Assembly: GCA_963422275.1 (NCBI GenBank) | Contig: OY729418.1 | Span: 1,488,001 to 1,552,000 of the forward strand | Direction: 5' to 3' | DNA: 64,000 bases | Origin: G963422275 sp963422275 | GTDB taxonomy: Bacteria > Pseudomonadota > Alphaproteobacteria > Rhodobacterales > Rhodobacteraceae | Shown: in pieces, positions 1 to 10,110 of the stretch | How positions within the stretch are numbered: the stretch's first letter is position 1 | Layout of the letters: the number at the start of each line of letters is the position of its first letter | Notes under the pieces: generated by a model | The model's database searches: none | What the model was told of the DNA's origin: nothing | What the model saw: only the letters and a program-made list of their open reading frames with translations | Position numbers and translations under genes: made by a program

Positions 1-83
1 TTCATATTCTGTAGGCATAGCGATATAATGTTTCATAACTCTTCCTGGAAATCGGGCAAGATAGCAACGGTATGGGAACCAAA

Positions 84-632
84 CCCAGGACTCATAACCA
101 GAGATGACGCCAGCGGCGATGCAGATGGCGCTGAAAAAGGTGCGGACGCATCGGTTGCATTGGGTGACGATGCGCCACCAGTCCTTGTCGCCAATCAAGG
201 GAGGCAGCAGGACCAAGGGTCCGCCGGTGCCGTCGCGCCCGGCGTAAAGCCTAGAGTCGAGCCCACCCCGGGCGCGTCCGGCGCTACGCGAAAGAGACCC
301 TTCCCGAGCAAGCTGGCCGAGGTGCAGTGCACCTCGGCGGGTCGCATTGATCATCGCTGTTCCCGTCGCCGCACTCGCGGCGGCCAGAGCCTAGAACATG
401 CGGTTGAACGCGCCATGTCAGGCCGTAGCGAATGACGTGGCCGATGCCTGAGATCGCTCGCCGGTCATCGGCCCGGGGCACGCCGCGCACCTTGCAGGGC
501 AAAAGCGGTTGAATGCGCGCAAACCGGGCCTCGGAAAGCCGGAAATGGCGGTCGAACCTGACTGTCTCCTCTGCATCCGGCGCTTCCAGCCACGGAACAA
601 CCCGAATTACAACACTTTCACAGGTCCTGGGC
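84..632 (-). mobile_element. Remnant of an IS5-family element (type G)
   Basis: Read on the minus strand, the segment from about 610 to 290 encodes an IS5-type transposase N-terminus (RFDRHFRLSEARFARIQPLL, then a DDRRAISGI motif). The segment from about 240 to 90 resembles the C-terminus of the same family (VTQCNRC, then AICIAAGVIF in another frame). The middle is missing and there are frameshifts. The outer end near 621-632 matches the end of the 43440-43699 element, and a CTAG at 633-636 sits outside it. This is a dead copy. Family assignment is solid; exact ends are approximate. Confidence 0.6.
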
Positions 633-904
633 CTAGGATCTCCCGGTCGTCGACAAGCACGACGCCCTAGAGGTGACATAGTGGAGTGGCAGCTGCCAAA
701 AGGCACATCTTCTAGAGAAGGGTGTCTGGATCGACGTTCTGTTTGCCGGACACCCAACCTTCAAGGGCAGCATGTCACTGTCGAAGTTGTGGCACACGAT
801 GCGCCGATTCGCTGAAGATATCGATACCACCTACCACAAAGACTGTTGCGAAACGCACCTCTCTGGCCATGAACATGCCGCATTGAAAAAATTGCAAGCG
901 CTTG

Positions 905-1115
905 TCATGACATTCAGTTGGAGGAGAGACCGATGGATTTCTTCATCAAAGCGGTGGCCGAGTGTGTGGATCCCGACAACACCCTGCGGAAGGTCCACGC
1001 CCTGATGGACTGGCAGCTCCTTGCGGTTTGCACGATTGTCCCAGTGCTCTCGTGCTTAAAGCGCACCAGCTGCGATGTCGACCCGAGAATCCAGATTCCC
1101 TTGTCGGGCCAGTAA
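905..1115 (+). pseudogene. Transposase N-terminal fragment (type I)
   Basis: A short plus-strand frame encodes MDFFIKAVAECVDPDNTLRK followed by HALMDWQLL. The segment at 9904-10050 encodes a close relative (MDFFMTVVAERVKRDSALRK). Two copies of an N-terminus with this look, both inside IS-rich zones and both breaking off, suggest fragments of one transposase. The family is not recognised with certainty. The rest of 633-1605 shows no supportable gene; a possible decayed frame near 1340 (AETTFDTLK) is too short to call. Confidence 0.35.
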
Positions 1116-1605
1116 CACTTGCTGCCACTTTGGTCACAAGGGGTTTGTGCGCATTGACGGCGAGGGCTTCGTGAAGCAGTTCTGGCGTGTCCCGCCAACG
1201 AGGGCGAGGCGGGGCTCCAGCCGGGGCTCCTGTTCCGGGCGGCGCGGGCGGGGTTCGTAGAACGGCAGGCCGTGGAGACGGAATGGCCCTGAAGGTGATG
1301 GCGCTTGATCAGCTCAAGACGGCCAACCGGCTAGTGTCGCGGCGATGGCGGAGACAACCTTCGACACCCTGAAGCACCACTTTCGTCCAAGTGCGTCACA
1401 AAAGGGCGTTGATCTGAATCGCCCGCAACTTCGCCAAGCTTGACAGCCGCCAGAGCCAGACAGCGCCCCACGCCCCTGACGGTTCCATCTCGTCGAACTC
1501 GTTGACCGGGCTTCTTCGGTCGAAACATGCATACGTTTTAAGAATCAAGTCTAAAACATCGGGCCACGCACCCTTTTGGAAATGGACAGCGTCTGTTGCC
1601 AGCCC

Positions 1606-4600
1606 TTAGCTGACACAGGCATAAAGCGTCGCGTTTCCGCCAGCGGCCGTTGTGTCAATGCAGACATGGCGCTCATGAAAGCAATAGTCTTCCAGCTCTG
1701 TCATTCCGACTAGCGGAATCAGTGCATCGGACCGCGAGGACAACGCTTGTCGAGCCTCTCTCAGGTCATGCTCATCACTCCAGAGGGCCACGACATCGAT
1801 ATTTTCCAGAGTTGCAAGTGCATTTCTCGGCAAAGTCCCCGGAAGTGTGAATTCGTCATCCATGCCGCCGCACACACCCACGGCGCCGCATCCGGCGGAG
1901 CGCGCGATATCCATCTGAATCTTGGTGTCTTCTGGCGTGGGACCAAGACAGAGCACAACGCCCCTCGAATGATAGTTCAAGTGATTGGATTCGCCCGTTG
2001 GCCCAGGAAGCTCAATGCTGCCAGGCGTCCGTTCAACCAACTCCGCCGCCTGATCCAGAAGCGCCTGAACGCGAGCCACATCAGCACTCCCTCCTTCAGG
2101 AACCCAATGCATTTGCGTCTCGCCGCGTGAAAACCTGCGGACATAGTTGGGCCCGCCAGCTTTGGGCCCGGTTCCTGACAGGCCCTCGCCTCCAAACGGC
2201 TGAGACCCCACAACAGCTCCAATCTGGTTGCGGTTGACGTACATGTTTCCCACCTTGAGACGTCCGGTGATGTTCCTGACACGTGCGTCTATCCGAGAAT
2301 GCAGGCCAAACGTAAGGCCGAACCCTCTTGCGTTAATCGCATCCAAAATGCGGCCCAGATCCCATGACCGAAACGTGGCCACATGCAGAACCGGCCCAAA
2401 CAGCTCGTCCTTCAGGTCGCCAATTCCATTGACGCGCACCACGGCCGGACCCGCGAAATGCCCTTCGCTCGGGGTCGCGCATTGCTTTAACAGTCGGCCT
2501 TCGCTTCTGGCTGCATCGACATATTCTGCCACTTTCGCATTCGCTGCTCCATCAATAAGCGGCCCAATGTCCGTTGCCAGCTCCCACGGATCATCTATTT
2601 TGATCTCGTCCATTGCCCCGAAAAGCATCTTGAGGAAGAATTCGGAGACATCGTCCTGCAAATAAAGCATCCGAAGTGCCGAACATCTCTGTCCCGCAGA
2701 CTGGAATGCCGACACGATGATGTCTCTCACCACCTGTTCCGGCAGTGCCGTGCTATCGACAATCATGGCATTCAGTCCGCCGGTCTCGGCTACAAGCGGA
2801 GCCATCGGGTCTCCGGCATCGGCCATTGAGCGGTTGATTGCCACTGCGGTTTCAGTCGATCCGGTGAAGGCGACGCCGGAGACTCTTGTATCCGAAACCA
2901 GCTTCGCGCCAACTATGCTTCCACTCCCGGTTAGCAGTTGCAGCGTTTCTCTCGGCACGCCTGCTTCATGAAGGCATCGAACTGCGAATCCGGCGATGAG
3001 CGGTGTCTGGTTTGCGGGTTTGGCTATAACCGCATTTCCCGCAGCAAGCGCTCCGGAGATTTGGCCAGTGAAAATTGCAAGAGGAAAATTCCAGGGAGAA
3101 ATGCAGGCCACAATTCCAAGCGGCGTCCGACCATCCAACTTCTCAGCCTGCAGCGAATAGTATCGAAGGAAATCCACTGCCTCGCGCAATTCCGCCGCCG
3201 CGTCCTTCGTCGTCTTTCCTGCTTCGCGACAAAGCAGCGAGAAAACTTCGTCGTATCGCTCCTCGTAGAGATCAGATGCGCGGCGCAGTACCCTGCCTCG
3301 TTCACTGGCAGATGACCGGCACCATGACTGTGCGGCAGCAAGGGCGCCATTCACCTCTGAGTCCGTTGCCTGAGTGGTAGTGCCGACTGTGTCCGAGGGG
3401 TTGGCGGGATTGATGACGAGCGTGTTGCCACCCTCTCTCTTGGCTGCACCGGTTACCACGCCCGCTTTCCAAGTTCTTGACCTGAATGGCTCCCGCACCA
3501 TTTTGATATTGTTGATTACATGCGGGTTGTGCAAGTCCCATCCCCTCGAGTTCTTCCGGCCCTCGCCGAAAATGTCGGAAGGGGCGGATATCTTGCGAAT
3601 GTTGCTTTTCCGCGCCTTGGCAAGCGCGGTGAACGGGTCAGCGGCAATGTCCTTTGCCTTCCACGAAAAATCGGCAAGCTGGTTCACGAACGAACTGTTC
3701 GCACCGTTCTCGAGCATCCGGCGCGCCAAGTAAGGAAGCAGCTCCCGATGATTGCCAACCGGAGCGTAGATCCGGCAACGCACGTTTCCGCTCTTCAGCA
3801 CCTCGTCGTGCAGCGGCTCCCCCATTCCATGAATCCTTTGAAATTCAAATGGCTCGCCTTTGGCCAGTTCAAGTGCGGAGGAAATCGTGTGCGCATTGTG
3901 CCCGGCAAACTGCGGGTAGATCCTTTCCGCCATCCCCAGAAGTTTTTTTGCACAGCAAAGATACGAGACATCGGTCGCAGCCTTTCTGGTGTAGACTGGG
4001 AAATCGGCAAGGCCCTCCACCTGCGCTCGCTTGATTTCCGAATCCCAGTACGCGCCCTTGACAAGGCGGACCATGATTTTCCGATCAATTGACTTGGCCA
4101 GCTGGTAAAGCCAATCGATCACGCGAGGGGCGGCCTTGCCATATGCCTGGACAACGATGCCGAACCCGTCCCATCCGGCGAGCGACTGATTCCTCAATAC
4201 TTTCTCAATCACGTCGAGCGACAGTTCCAGCCGGTCAGCCTCTTCCGCATCGATGTTGATTCCGATGTTTGCCTCTTTCGTCATCTCGGACAAAACCAGC
4301 ACGCGCTCGGAAAGCTCCGCCACCACCCGATCATGCTGTGTTTGCTCGTATCTCGGATGCAGCGCCGAAAGCTTAATCGAGATGCCTCGATTGTCACGAA
4401 AATCGGGTGCCGTGCAGCTCGGCTTGATCGCATCGATCGCGTTCTTGTAATCCACGAAAAATCTCTCGGCGTCAGCCTTGGTAAGCGCTGCCTCGCCTAG
4501 CATGTCATATGAATAGTGATATCCGTTCTCTTCATTCTTGACCGATCGGGAAAGAGCTTGGTCTATTGTCTTTCCAAGAACGAACCGGTCAGCCAACCCC

Positions 4601-5106
4601 TCGATCACTGTCATTGTCCCGAAGCGAACGAACGGCACACTCGCCCACTTCAGAGCCTTTCTTCCCAATGACAACCTGTCTTGGCCGTTCTCTCCAGCCA
4701 CGCAATATCGAGCCAGCATCAGCGCACGCGTCATGAGATTCACAAAGGAAGAAGTGGATTTGCCCGAGTGGCGTTTCCAGTCGACTGGAACAATCTTGTC
4801 CGCGATGAACTCGTCCCTTGTTTTTGAGTCCGGAATTCGCACGAATGCCTCCGCCAAGCGAAGGAGCGCCACGCCCTCCTCGGTTTCCAATCCGTATTCT
4901 GCAAGCATCGAGTCCATTCGCTCCAGCTTTGCCGACTCGCGCACTCGATCTACCAACTCTTCCGCTCTCTTCGACGCCTTGCGCCGGACCTCTTCCGGAA
5001 ATCCAGTATCGGCCATCAGCTCATCGATAAACTGATCTTCGTTCGCGTCTTTCGCTTCCACTATTGCGGCACGGAGTTCGCCAAGCCTGCTGTGCACGGC
5101 ATTCAC
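1606..5106 (-). CDS. putA: Bifunctional proline dehydrogenase / P5C dehydrogenase
   Basis: PutA oxidises proline to pyrroline-5-carboxylate with FAD, then to glutamate with NAD. The 1166-residue protein has an N-terminal helical segment, the proline dehydrogenase barrel (FVLGKTIDQAL near residue 175, RLVKGAYWDSEIK near 345, FAGHNAHT near 400) and an aldehyde dehydrogenase domain with the catalytic cysteine in SAGQRCSALR near 800. An extra C-terminal region of about 170 residues follows. There is no N-terminal ribbon-helix-helix DNA-binding domain, so it is not a self-regulating PutA. Length and layout fit the 'type B' PutAs known from Rhodobacter and Sinorhizobium. It is transcribed away from the CoA-ligase pair across a 391-bp divergent spacer. 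Confidence 0.96.
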   Translation of the reverse strand: MNAVHSRLGELRAAIVEAKDANEDQFIDELMADTGFPEEVRRKASKRAEELVDRVRESAKLERMDSMLAEYGLETEEGVALLRLAEAFVRIPDSKTRDEFIADKIVPVDWKRHSGKSTSSFVNLMTRALMLARYCVAGENGQDRLSLGRKALKWASVPFVRFGTMTVIEGLADRFVLGKTIDQALSRSVKNEENGYHYSYDMLGEAALTKADAERFFVDYKNAIDAIKPSCTAPDFRDNRGISIKLSALHPRYEQTQHDRVVAELSERVLVLSEMTKEANIGINIDAEEADRLELSLDVIEKVLRNQSLAGWDGFGIVVQAYGKAAPRVIDWLYQLAKSIDRKIMVRLVKGAYWDSEIKRAQVEGLADFPVYTRKAATDVSYLCCAKKLLGMAERIYPQFAGHNAHTISSALELAKGEPFEFQRIHGMGEPLHDEVLKSGNVRCRIYAPVGNHRELLPYLARRMLENGANSSFVNQLADFSWKAKDIAADPFTALAKARKSNIRKISAPSDIFGEGRKNSRGWDLHNPHVINNIKMVREPFRSRTWKAGVVTGAAKREGGNTLVINPANPSDTVGTTTQATDSEVNGALAAAQSWCRSSASERGRVLRRASDLYEERYDEVFSLLCREAGKTTKDAAAELREAVDFLRYYSLQAEKLDGRTPLGIVACISPWNFPLAIFTGQISGALAAGNAVIAKPANQTPLIAGFAVRCLHEAGVPRETLQLLTGSGSIVGAKLVSDTRVSGVAFTGSTETAVAINRSMADAGDPMAPLVAETGGLNAMIVDSTALPEQVVRDIIVSAFQSAGQRCSALRMLYLQDDVSEFFLKMLFGAMDEIKIDDPWELATDIGPLIDGAANAKVAEYVDAARSEGRLLKQCATPSEGHFAGPAVVRVNGIGDLKDELFGPVLHVATFRSWDLGRILDAINARGFGLTFGLHSRIDARVRNITGRLKVGNMYVNRNQIGAVVGSQPFGGEGLSGTGPKAGGPNYVRRFSRGETQMHWVPEGGSADVARVQALLDQAAELVERTPGSIELPGPTGESNHLNYHSRGVVLCLGPTPEDTKIQMDIARSAGCGAVGVCGGMDDEFTLPGTLPRNALATLENIDVVALWSDEHDLREARQALSSRSDALIPLVGMTELEDYCFHERHVCIDTTAAGGNATLYACVS

Positions 5107-5497
5107 CTGGATTCGTTGGTCGGCAGCTTGATTTCAGACAAAGTCTGATAGCCCCTGATCACTGCTTTCACTAGAGCAATTTTACTCTCACTTCAATTGA
5201 AAGTGTACAATCAACGTTGAGCTTCGATTGCATCGCACACTGCAAGTCGGATTGCATATTCATGGTGCGCTTCCAACGGCTTGCGGGAAAATATCGGTCT
5301 CACGTCAAGACTTTCTTGACACAAGGCACATTTCACTTGCTTTTCTGTGGGATTCCAGATACCAGAGAAAGTAGAAGCCATGAACTCTAGCGTCGTGGAT
5401 GGACCAGTCGCCGAATTGGTGGCACGAATTGATTCCAACCAGCGGCGGGGCAAGCGTTGCGGCACGCCGAAGCGAAAGATGTCTTGGGAGTGAGCGG
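5107..5497. promoter_or_regulatory. Divergent spacer of putA and the CoA-ligase genes
   Basis: This 391-bp spacer should hold the putA promoter (minus) and the ligase promoter (plus). An inverted repeat CACTT-N7-AAGTG lies at 5189-5205, about 85 bp upstream of putA, and could bind a regulator of proline use; this is inference. Two tiny open frames are present. A minus-strand frame at about 5208-5378 encodes 56 residues including KCALCQ. A plus-strand frame at 5379-5493 encodes 37 basic residues and ends 4 bp before the ligase start. Neither is recognised and both may be chance. Confidence 0.4.
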
Positions 5498-6667
5498 ATG
5501 TACCTAGCAGAATATCAAGTCAAGGAAATCCTGTCCGAGCGCGGCGTGCCCATTCCGGACGGCAGATTGGCTCGAACGCCAGAAGAGGCTGAGCGATGCG
5601 CTCAAGGCATTGGCGGAAGCAATTTCGCGATAAAGGCTCAGATCACCGCCGGTGGGCGCGGACTTTCCGGGGGCGTGAAATTCTCGACAACGCCGAGGGG
5701 TGTACGTCAAGCGGCAACACAGATGCTCGGTGCGCCGCTGGTCACCCCACAGACGAGGCCGAATGGAGAAATTGTTGAAGCGGTTTGCATCGAGGTTGCG
5801 GTTGAAATTGTGCACAGCTTGTACCTTGCAATCGTGATCGATCAGCGAACTGCAGTGCCAAGCCTGCTCGCTTCGTGCGAAGGCGGCGTCGATTTTGAGG
5901 AGAAAGCGCAAGAGAATCTCGACATTCTGAAGTCCGTGGCATTGACTATTGATGGCGACCTGTCGGGTATCGATCTAGATGGCTTCTTTTTCGAGCTTGG
6001 ATTGACGGGAGAGGCCGCAAAGCGGGTGGTTGAGGCGACTCGCCTTCTTGTCGACATCTATTTTGACCACGATGCCACGCTGCTCGAAATCAACCCGCTT
6101 GCAATAACTGCCGACGAGCGAGCAATTGCAGTCGATGCAAAGATGATTGTCGACGGAGGTGCACTTTACAGGCACCCGGAATTCGAGGCGATGGCCCGAG
6201 AGTCCAAGATGGACGAGAACGAGAGGATTGCGCAGGCCAACGAAATAAATTTGGTCCGGCTGGACGGAAACATCGGCGTCATTTCAAACGGTGCCGGACT
6301 GGGCCTGGCGACAAATGACCTCCTGATTGAAAAAGGCGGAAAGCCGGCCAACTTCATGGACATCCGCACGACAGCCACAAGTTTCCAGATTGCCAAGGGC
6401 GTGGACCTGCTTCTCGCCGACCCGAAGGTGAAAGTGCTGCTGGTCAACGTTCACGGAGGCGGAATGACTGTGTGCGACACTGTGGCAGAAGCGCTAAACT
6501 TCGCTTATGCGAGATCCGCCAGGAAGTTGCCCATCGTATATCGCGCAGCCGGACAAAATGCGGAGTGGGCCTTGACAATCATGAAGGACCGAAAGCTTCC
6601 GTTCGAGAAATTCCACAACATGAGCGACGCTGCCGCCCGCGCCGTCGCCGTCGCGCAGGCGAGGTGA
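5498..6667 (+). CDS. Malate/succinate-CoA ligase, beta subunit
   Basis: This 389-residue protein has an N-terminal ATP-grasp domain and a C-terminal CoA-ligase domain, the architecture of SucC and MtkA. Family motifs include AEYQVKEIL at the N-terminus, KAQITAGGRGLSGGV (ATP-grasp), EINPLAI (metal and nucleotide binding) and SNGAGLGLATNDLL. The start at 5498 is chosen because it has GGGAG just upstream and matches the family N-terminus; an in-frame ATG at 5399 lacks support. With the alpha subunit it forms an acyl-CoA from a dicarboxylate, ATP and CoA. Malate (mtkA) and succinate (sucC) cannot be told apart by eye, and no alpha-ketoglutarate dehydrogenase or malyl-CoA lyase gene is adjacent. 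Confidence 0.9.
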   Translation: MYLAEYQVKEILSERGVPIPDGRLARTPEEAERCAQGIGGSNFAIKAQITAGGRGLSGGVKFSTTPRGVRQAATQMLGAPLVTPQTRPNGEIVEAVCIEVAVEIVHSLYLAIVIDQRTAVPSLLASCEGGVDFEEKAQENLDILKSVALTIDGDLSGIDLDGFFFELGLTGEAAKRVVEATRLLVDIYFDHDATLLEINPLAITADERAIAVDAKMIVDGGALYRHPEFEAMARESKMDENERIAQANEINLVRLDGNIGVISNGAGLGLATNDLLIEKGGKPANFMDIRTTATSFQIAKGVDLLLADPKVKVLLVNVHGGGMTVCDTVAEALNFAYARSARKLPIVYRAAGQNAEWALTIMKDRKLPFEKFHNMSDAAARAVAVAQAR

Positions 6668-6671
6668 ACCA

Positions 6672-7571
6672 ATGGCCATTCTTGTAGAAGGCGACACCCG
6701 AGTCATTGTCCAGGGCATCACAGGACGTGCTGGCACCTTCTACACGGACTCCGCTCTGCGCTACGGCCCACACTATGTTGGCGGCGTTCGTCCGGGCAAG
6801 GGTGGTCGTGCCCATCTGGGCCTTCCTGTCTTCAACACGGTTCGCGAGGCCGTCGACGATACAAATGCCAATTCAAGCCTCATTCTTGTGCCGCCGCACA
6901 GCGCGGCATCGGCAATGATCGAAGCTATCGAGGCAGAGATCGGCTTGGCTGTTTGCGTCACGGAGCGGGTCCCTGTGCATGACATGCTGCGTGTCAAAGC
7001 TGCGCTGAAAGGGTCACGCACCTGTCTTGTCGGTCCAAATTCGCAAGGGATACTTTCGCCGGGGCTCGGCAAGATCGGTGTCATGTCGACGAGCAATGCG
7101 AAGCCGGGATGCATCGGCATTGTATCGCGCTCCGCGTCGCTCACCAGCGAGATAGCCGCCCAGACAACCGTTGCCGGTCTTGGGCAGTCAACAACGATCG
7201 GAATAGGGGGTGATCCGATCCACGGTCTCGGTTTTCGCCAATGCCTTGAACTCTTTCGCAAAGATCCTCAGACACGTGGCGTGATTCTGATTGGCGAAAT
7301 CGGTGGTCTGGAAGAAGAGGAAGCCGCCGAATTTCTCAGCGGCCAAGACTATGGCAAGCCAGTGGCGGCACTGATAGTGGGCAAGCACGCACCGCCGCAA
7401 CGGCGAATGGGACATGCGGGCACCCTTTCCATATTCGGCGCTGGATCCGTAAAAAACAAGGCAAAGGCGCTTTCGAGCGCTGGTGTGTTGATCGCGAACA
7501 ATGCCGACGATGTCGCGCCGACCATTGCGGAGGCGATTGACGCCAAGCATCAACAGCGTGACACAATGTGA
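6672..7571 (+). CDS. Malate/succinate-CoA ligase, alpha subunit
   Basis: This 299-residue partner starts 4 bp after the beta subunit stop, so the two form an operon. It carries the CoA-binding Rossmann motif GITGRAGTFYTDSA, the PGKGG loop, VGPNSQGILSPG, GIGGDPIHG and the phosphohistidine motif RMGHAGTLS near residue 245. That histidine carries phosphate between nucleotide and substrate. The length is normal for SucD/MtkB. The FNTVREAV segment and the conserved length favour an MtkB-like assignment slightly, but the substrate is inferred, not shown. Confidence 0.9.
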   Translation: MAILVEGDTRVIVQGITGRAGTFYTDSALRYGPHYVGGVRPGKGGRAHLGLPVFNTVREAVDDTNANSSLILVPPHSAASAMIEAIEAEIGLAVCVTERVPVHDMLRVKAALKGSRTCLVGPNSQGILSPGLGKIGVMSTSNAKPGCIGIVSRSASLTSEIAAQTTVAGLGQSTTIGIGGDPIHGLGFRQCLELFRKDPQTRGVILIGEIGGLEEEEAAEFLSGQDYGKPVAALIVGKHAPPQRRMGHAGTLSIFGAGSVKNKAKALSSAGVLIANNADDVAPTIAEAIDAKHQQRDTM

Positions 7572-7597
7572 CAGGAACGGCGATTCTTGGAGACTGA

Positions 7598-7850
7598 GGA
7601 ACCTCTGATTTTTGGGAGGTTGTGGTTGCGGGAGTTGCTCTTCTTTGCTGCAATCAGCTGGTTTCTTGCAATCAGAAGTCTCAGATGCGCGTTCCCGGGG
7701 CAAACCCACCTCCGGTTCGGCCCCCGCAGGGCCGGTCCGGCAGATTCTGGACACACAGTCCCCATCATGGCAAGCGCGGCTGGGCAATCATCAGGTTCGA
7801 GAAGCCCGGAAGCGGCGCAATCCGCTGCACGCTCCTCCCCAGCGAGAGGA
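7598..7850 (-). mobile_element. IS5-type remnant, copy A (left end)
   Basis: The segment begins with the terminal repeat GGAACCTCTGATTT shared with copies B, C and E. The minus strand carries the decayed transposase C-terminus (NLMIAQP region, around 7770-7800). The right end with the partner repeat is not found. The flank is CTGA rather than the CTAA or CTAG seen at other copies. The following 7851-8076 contains nothing recognisable. Confidence 0.6.
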
Positions 7851-8076
7851 CTAAAGCCTTGCAGGAGCGACTTTCACGCAGCCGAGCGCGCGTTTCTGGC
7901 ACAGCGCTTGCTGCATGATCATTGTAACCCGCTTCATCGTCAAGCGGTCGAAAGCTTCAGCCAAAAGGAACAGCAGAAGAGCGGTTGCTCTTAGTGCCGC
8001 TAGGCTTTTGGGTTATGAAGATCCCGACATTCAGCGATACCATCCCGGATTTCACCTCACGAACTGAAACAAGTCG

Positions 8077-8427
8077 TCACGCGTTAACGAACACATTGAA
8101 TCCACCGTGGATTTGACGCGTGCGATCAAACAATTCCGCTGACGGACCGCACATGCGCGGATCAGACATTACTTTTCCCATGGCTTCGTTTCTGGCCTCC
8201 TTCGAAGGCCAAAGCATCCACGTGAAGACAACGGTTTCGTCTTCCTGGCACTTGACGGCCTTGGGAAAGGAGGTCACCTCCCCGTCCGGCACTTCATCCC
8301 CCCAACACTCCACCATGGAAAGCGCACCGTACTCTTTGAACAGCTTCGCCATTTCTTCTGATTTTTTGCGGTAAGCCTCCTTGTTGGCCGTCGGCACCGC
8401 TGCAACACATCCATCCACATAAGGCAT
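8077..8427 (-). CDS. DUF1428-family protein
   Basis: This 116-residue protein begins MPYVDGCVAAVPTANKEAYR and contains the family signatures ALSMVECWGDEVPDGEVTSF and VFTWMLWPSKEARNEAM, typical of small YbaA-like dimeric alpha/beta-barrel proteins. The start at 8427 is chosen over an in-frame TTG upstream because AAAGGAAG lies about 5 bases before it. The biochemical role of this family is unknown. It is a single-gene unit, convergent with the IS remnant before it and divergent from the CinA-like gene. Confidence 0.85.
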   Translation of the reverse strand: MPYVDGCVAAVPTANKEAYRKKSEEMAKLFKEYGALSMVECWGDEVPDGEVTSFPKAVKCQEDETVVFTWMLWPSKEARNEAMGKVMSDPRMCGPSAELFDRTRQIHGGFNVFVNA

Positions 8428-8601
8428 TCTGCTTCCTTTCAATCATCGCAAAGCAAAGATTCTAGCATTACCAAGTCGATGTCAATTATTACCTCCAAGT
8501 TCAAGTGTCCGCTTGTCGATGCGTAGCCCTGCGATGCTTTATCTCTTCGGCAGCACACTGTATTCTCGTGGAAAACGTTGAACTTGCCAGAATCTGACAC
8601 C

Positions 8602-9333
8602 ATGAAAAACCCGAACGCCGCGATGCTCGTGATCGGCGACGAAATCCTCTCCGGGCGCACCCGTGATGCGAACATGCACCACCTCGCACAAGAGCTCAGC
8701 AAGGTTGGCATTGATCTCTTGGAGGTCCGGATAGTTCCCGACAACCATGAGCGAATTGCCGATGCGTTAAACGATCTCCGAAGCCAGTATGACCAAGTGT
8801 TCACAAGCGGTGGGATCGGGCCTACACATGACGACATTACAGCCGATGCGGTTGCGGCAGCCTTTGGCTGCAAAATCGATGTGCGGGCGGATGCAAGAAA
8901 GATTCTTGCGGACCACTACTCAGGCTCCGAACTTGAGTTGTCCGAAGCTCGACTTCGCATGGCCCGAATCCCTGATGGAGCTTCGCTGATTCCAAACCAT
9001 GTGTCGTCTGCACCAGGCTTCACCCTCGATAACGTGCACGTAATGGCTGGAGTTCCGAAGATATTTCAGGCCATGCTTGAGGTTAAGCTGCATGATCTCG
9101 CTCCCGGAAATCCATGGCACTCTCGAAGCGTCAGAATCGATCAGATGGAGAGCTCGATAGCTGTTCCATTAGGCGAAATTGCAAGAAAATACGCATCTCT
9201 GGCGATCGGATGCTATCCGTTCAGGGAGGGGTCGCGCTTTGGATCGACAGTTGTGGTTCGAGGGCAGGACATGGATTTGCTTGAGGGCGCAGAAGCGGAA
9301 ATCCGGAGGGAATTCGCGAGTTTCGTCGCGTAA
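8602..9333 (+). CDS. CinA N-terminal / MoaB-like molybdopterin-binding protein
   Basis: The 243-residue protein is a stand-alone molybdopterin-binding (MoCF) domain like the N-terminal half of CinA. It shows IGDEILSGRTRDANMHHL at the start and FTSGGIGPTHDDIT near residue 75, the classic GGxGPTxDD loop. The C-terminal amidase domain of full CinA is absent. An in-frame TTG 24 bases upstream is possible, but the ATG at 8602 matches the family start. Such proteins are linked to nucleotide-cofactor cleanup or competence; the exact role here is not known. Confidence 0.88.
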   Translation: MKNPNAAMLVIGDEILSGRTRDANMHHLAQELSKVGIDLLEVRIVPDNHERIADALNDLRSQYDQVFTSGGIGPTHDDITADAVAAAFGCKIDVRADARKILADHYSGSELELSEARLRMARIPDGASLIPNHVSSAPGFTLDNVHVMAGVPKIFQAMLEVKLHDLAPGNPWHSRSVRIDQMESSIAVPLGEIARKYASLAIGCYPFREGSRFGSTVVVRGQDMDLLEGAEAEIRREFASFVA

Positions 9334-9521
9334 ATCCCTAAGAATGAGAGCCTTTTCGTGATCTGACAGACACCCGGACAGACGCGCAACTTGGAACATT
9401 CCCTGCACGGAGAAACACATTCAATCCAAAATCGACACGGCTTGCAAATCATTCGCTTATTGACGGCCACAGGCAAAATCACGGATGATATCCAACAGCA
9501 CTTTGGACAGAGGCACTCGCG

Positions 9522-9725
9522 CCTAGGTCGTGTACTCATAAAGGAAAAGGGATTTTCTTTCCGGCGCTGATGTGATTCAAGCTTCCAAACAGTGGGAGCT
9601 TGAGGATGCGGGGCCGGCACGGTCTGACGGATGCGGAATGGGCGATCATCTCGCCGTTGCTGCCTGACAAGCCGCGGGGCGATCAGCGGGTGGACGACCG
9701 GCGGGCGATCAGCGGGATCGTGCAG
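9522..9725 (+). mobile_element. IS5-family left-end remnant (type H)
   Basis: The repeat CCTAGGTCGTG opens a segment whose plus strand encodes the start of an IS5-family transposase (LTDAEWAIISPLLPDKPRGD, then VDDRRAISGI). After about 40 residues the frame runs into unrelated sequence. About 110 bp of this end recur, inverted, at 15943-16049. The gap 9334-9521 before it holds nothing recognisable. Confidence 0.6.
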
Positions 9726-9872
9726 GTCAGTGCGGAAACCGCCCGGATCGTTACGACACTGCCCGATCCAACGGCTGCCTTTCGGGCCGAGGCTCGCCGG
9801 TTTCCTTGAGAAGACAGTTGCGAAATGCGCCCTCCGGCCATTGACATGTCGTGCTAAAATCTGTGCAAGTCA

Positions 9873-10110
9873 TTGTCATGGTGTTCGATCGGGGGAGAGA
9901 CCGATGGATTTCTTCATGACCGTGGTTGCCGAGCGCGTGAAGCGGGACAGCGCCCTGCGAAAGGCTGGCGCCCCGATGGACAGGCAGCGCCTGGCGGCGC
10001 TGCAAGACCTCAGCCTGAAGGTCAGGCGCGCGCCAGTGGCGGTGGTCGACGCGACCATCGTGGTGAGCGCGGCGCGTCCGCGGCGGCGGATCGAGCCTGT
10101 CGCGGCCTGA
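9873..10110 (+). pseudogene. Transposase N-terminal fragment (type I)
   Basis: The frame encodes MDFFMTVVAERVKRDSALRK and APMDRQRLAALQDL, a second copy of the fragment seen at 905-1115, preceded by the same GGAGAGACC context. It breaks off after about 55 residues. From here to about 10420 no further gene can be supported. Confidence 0.35.
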
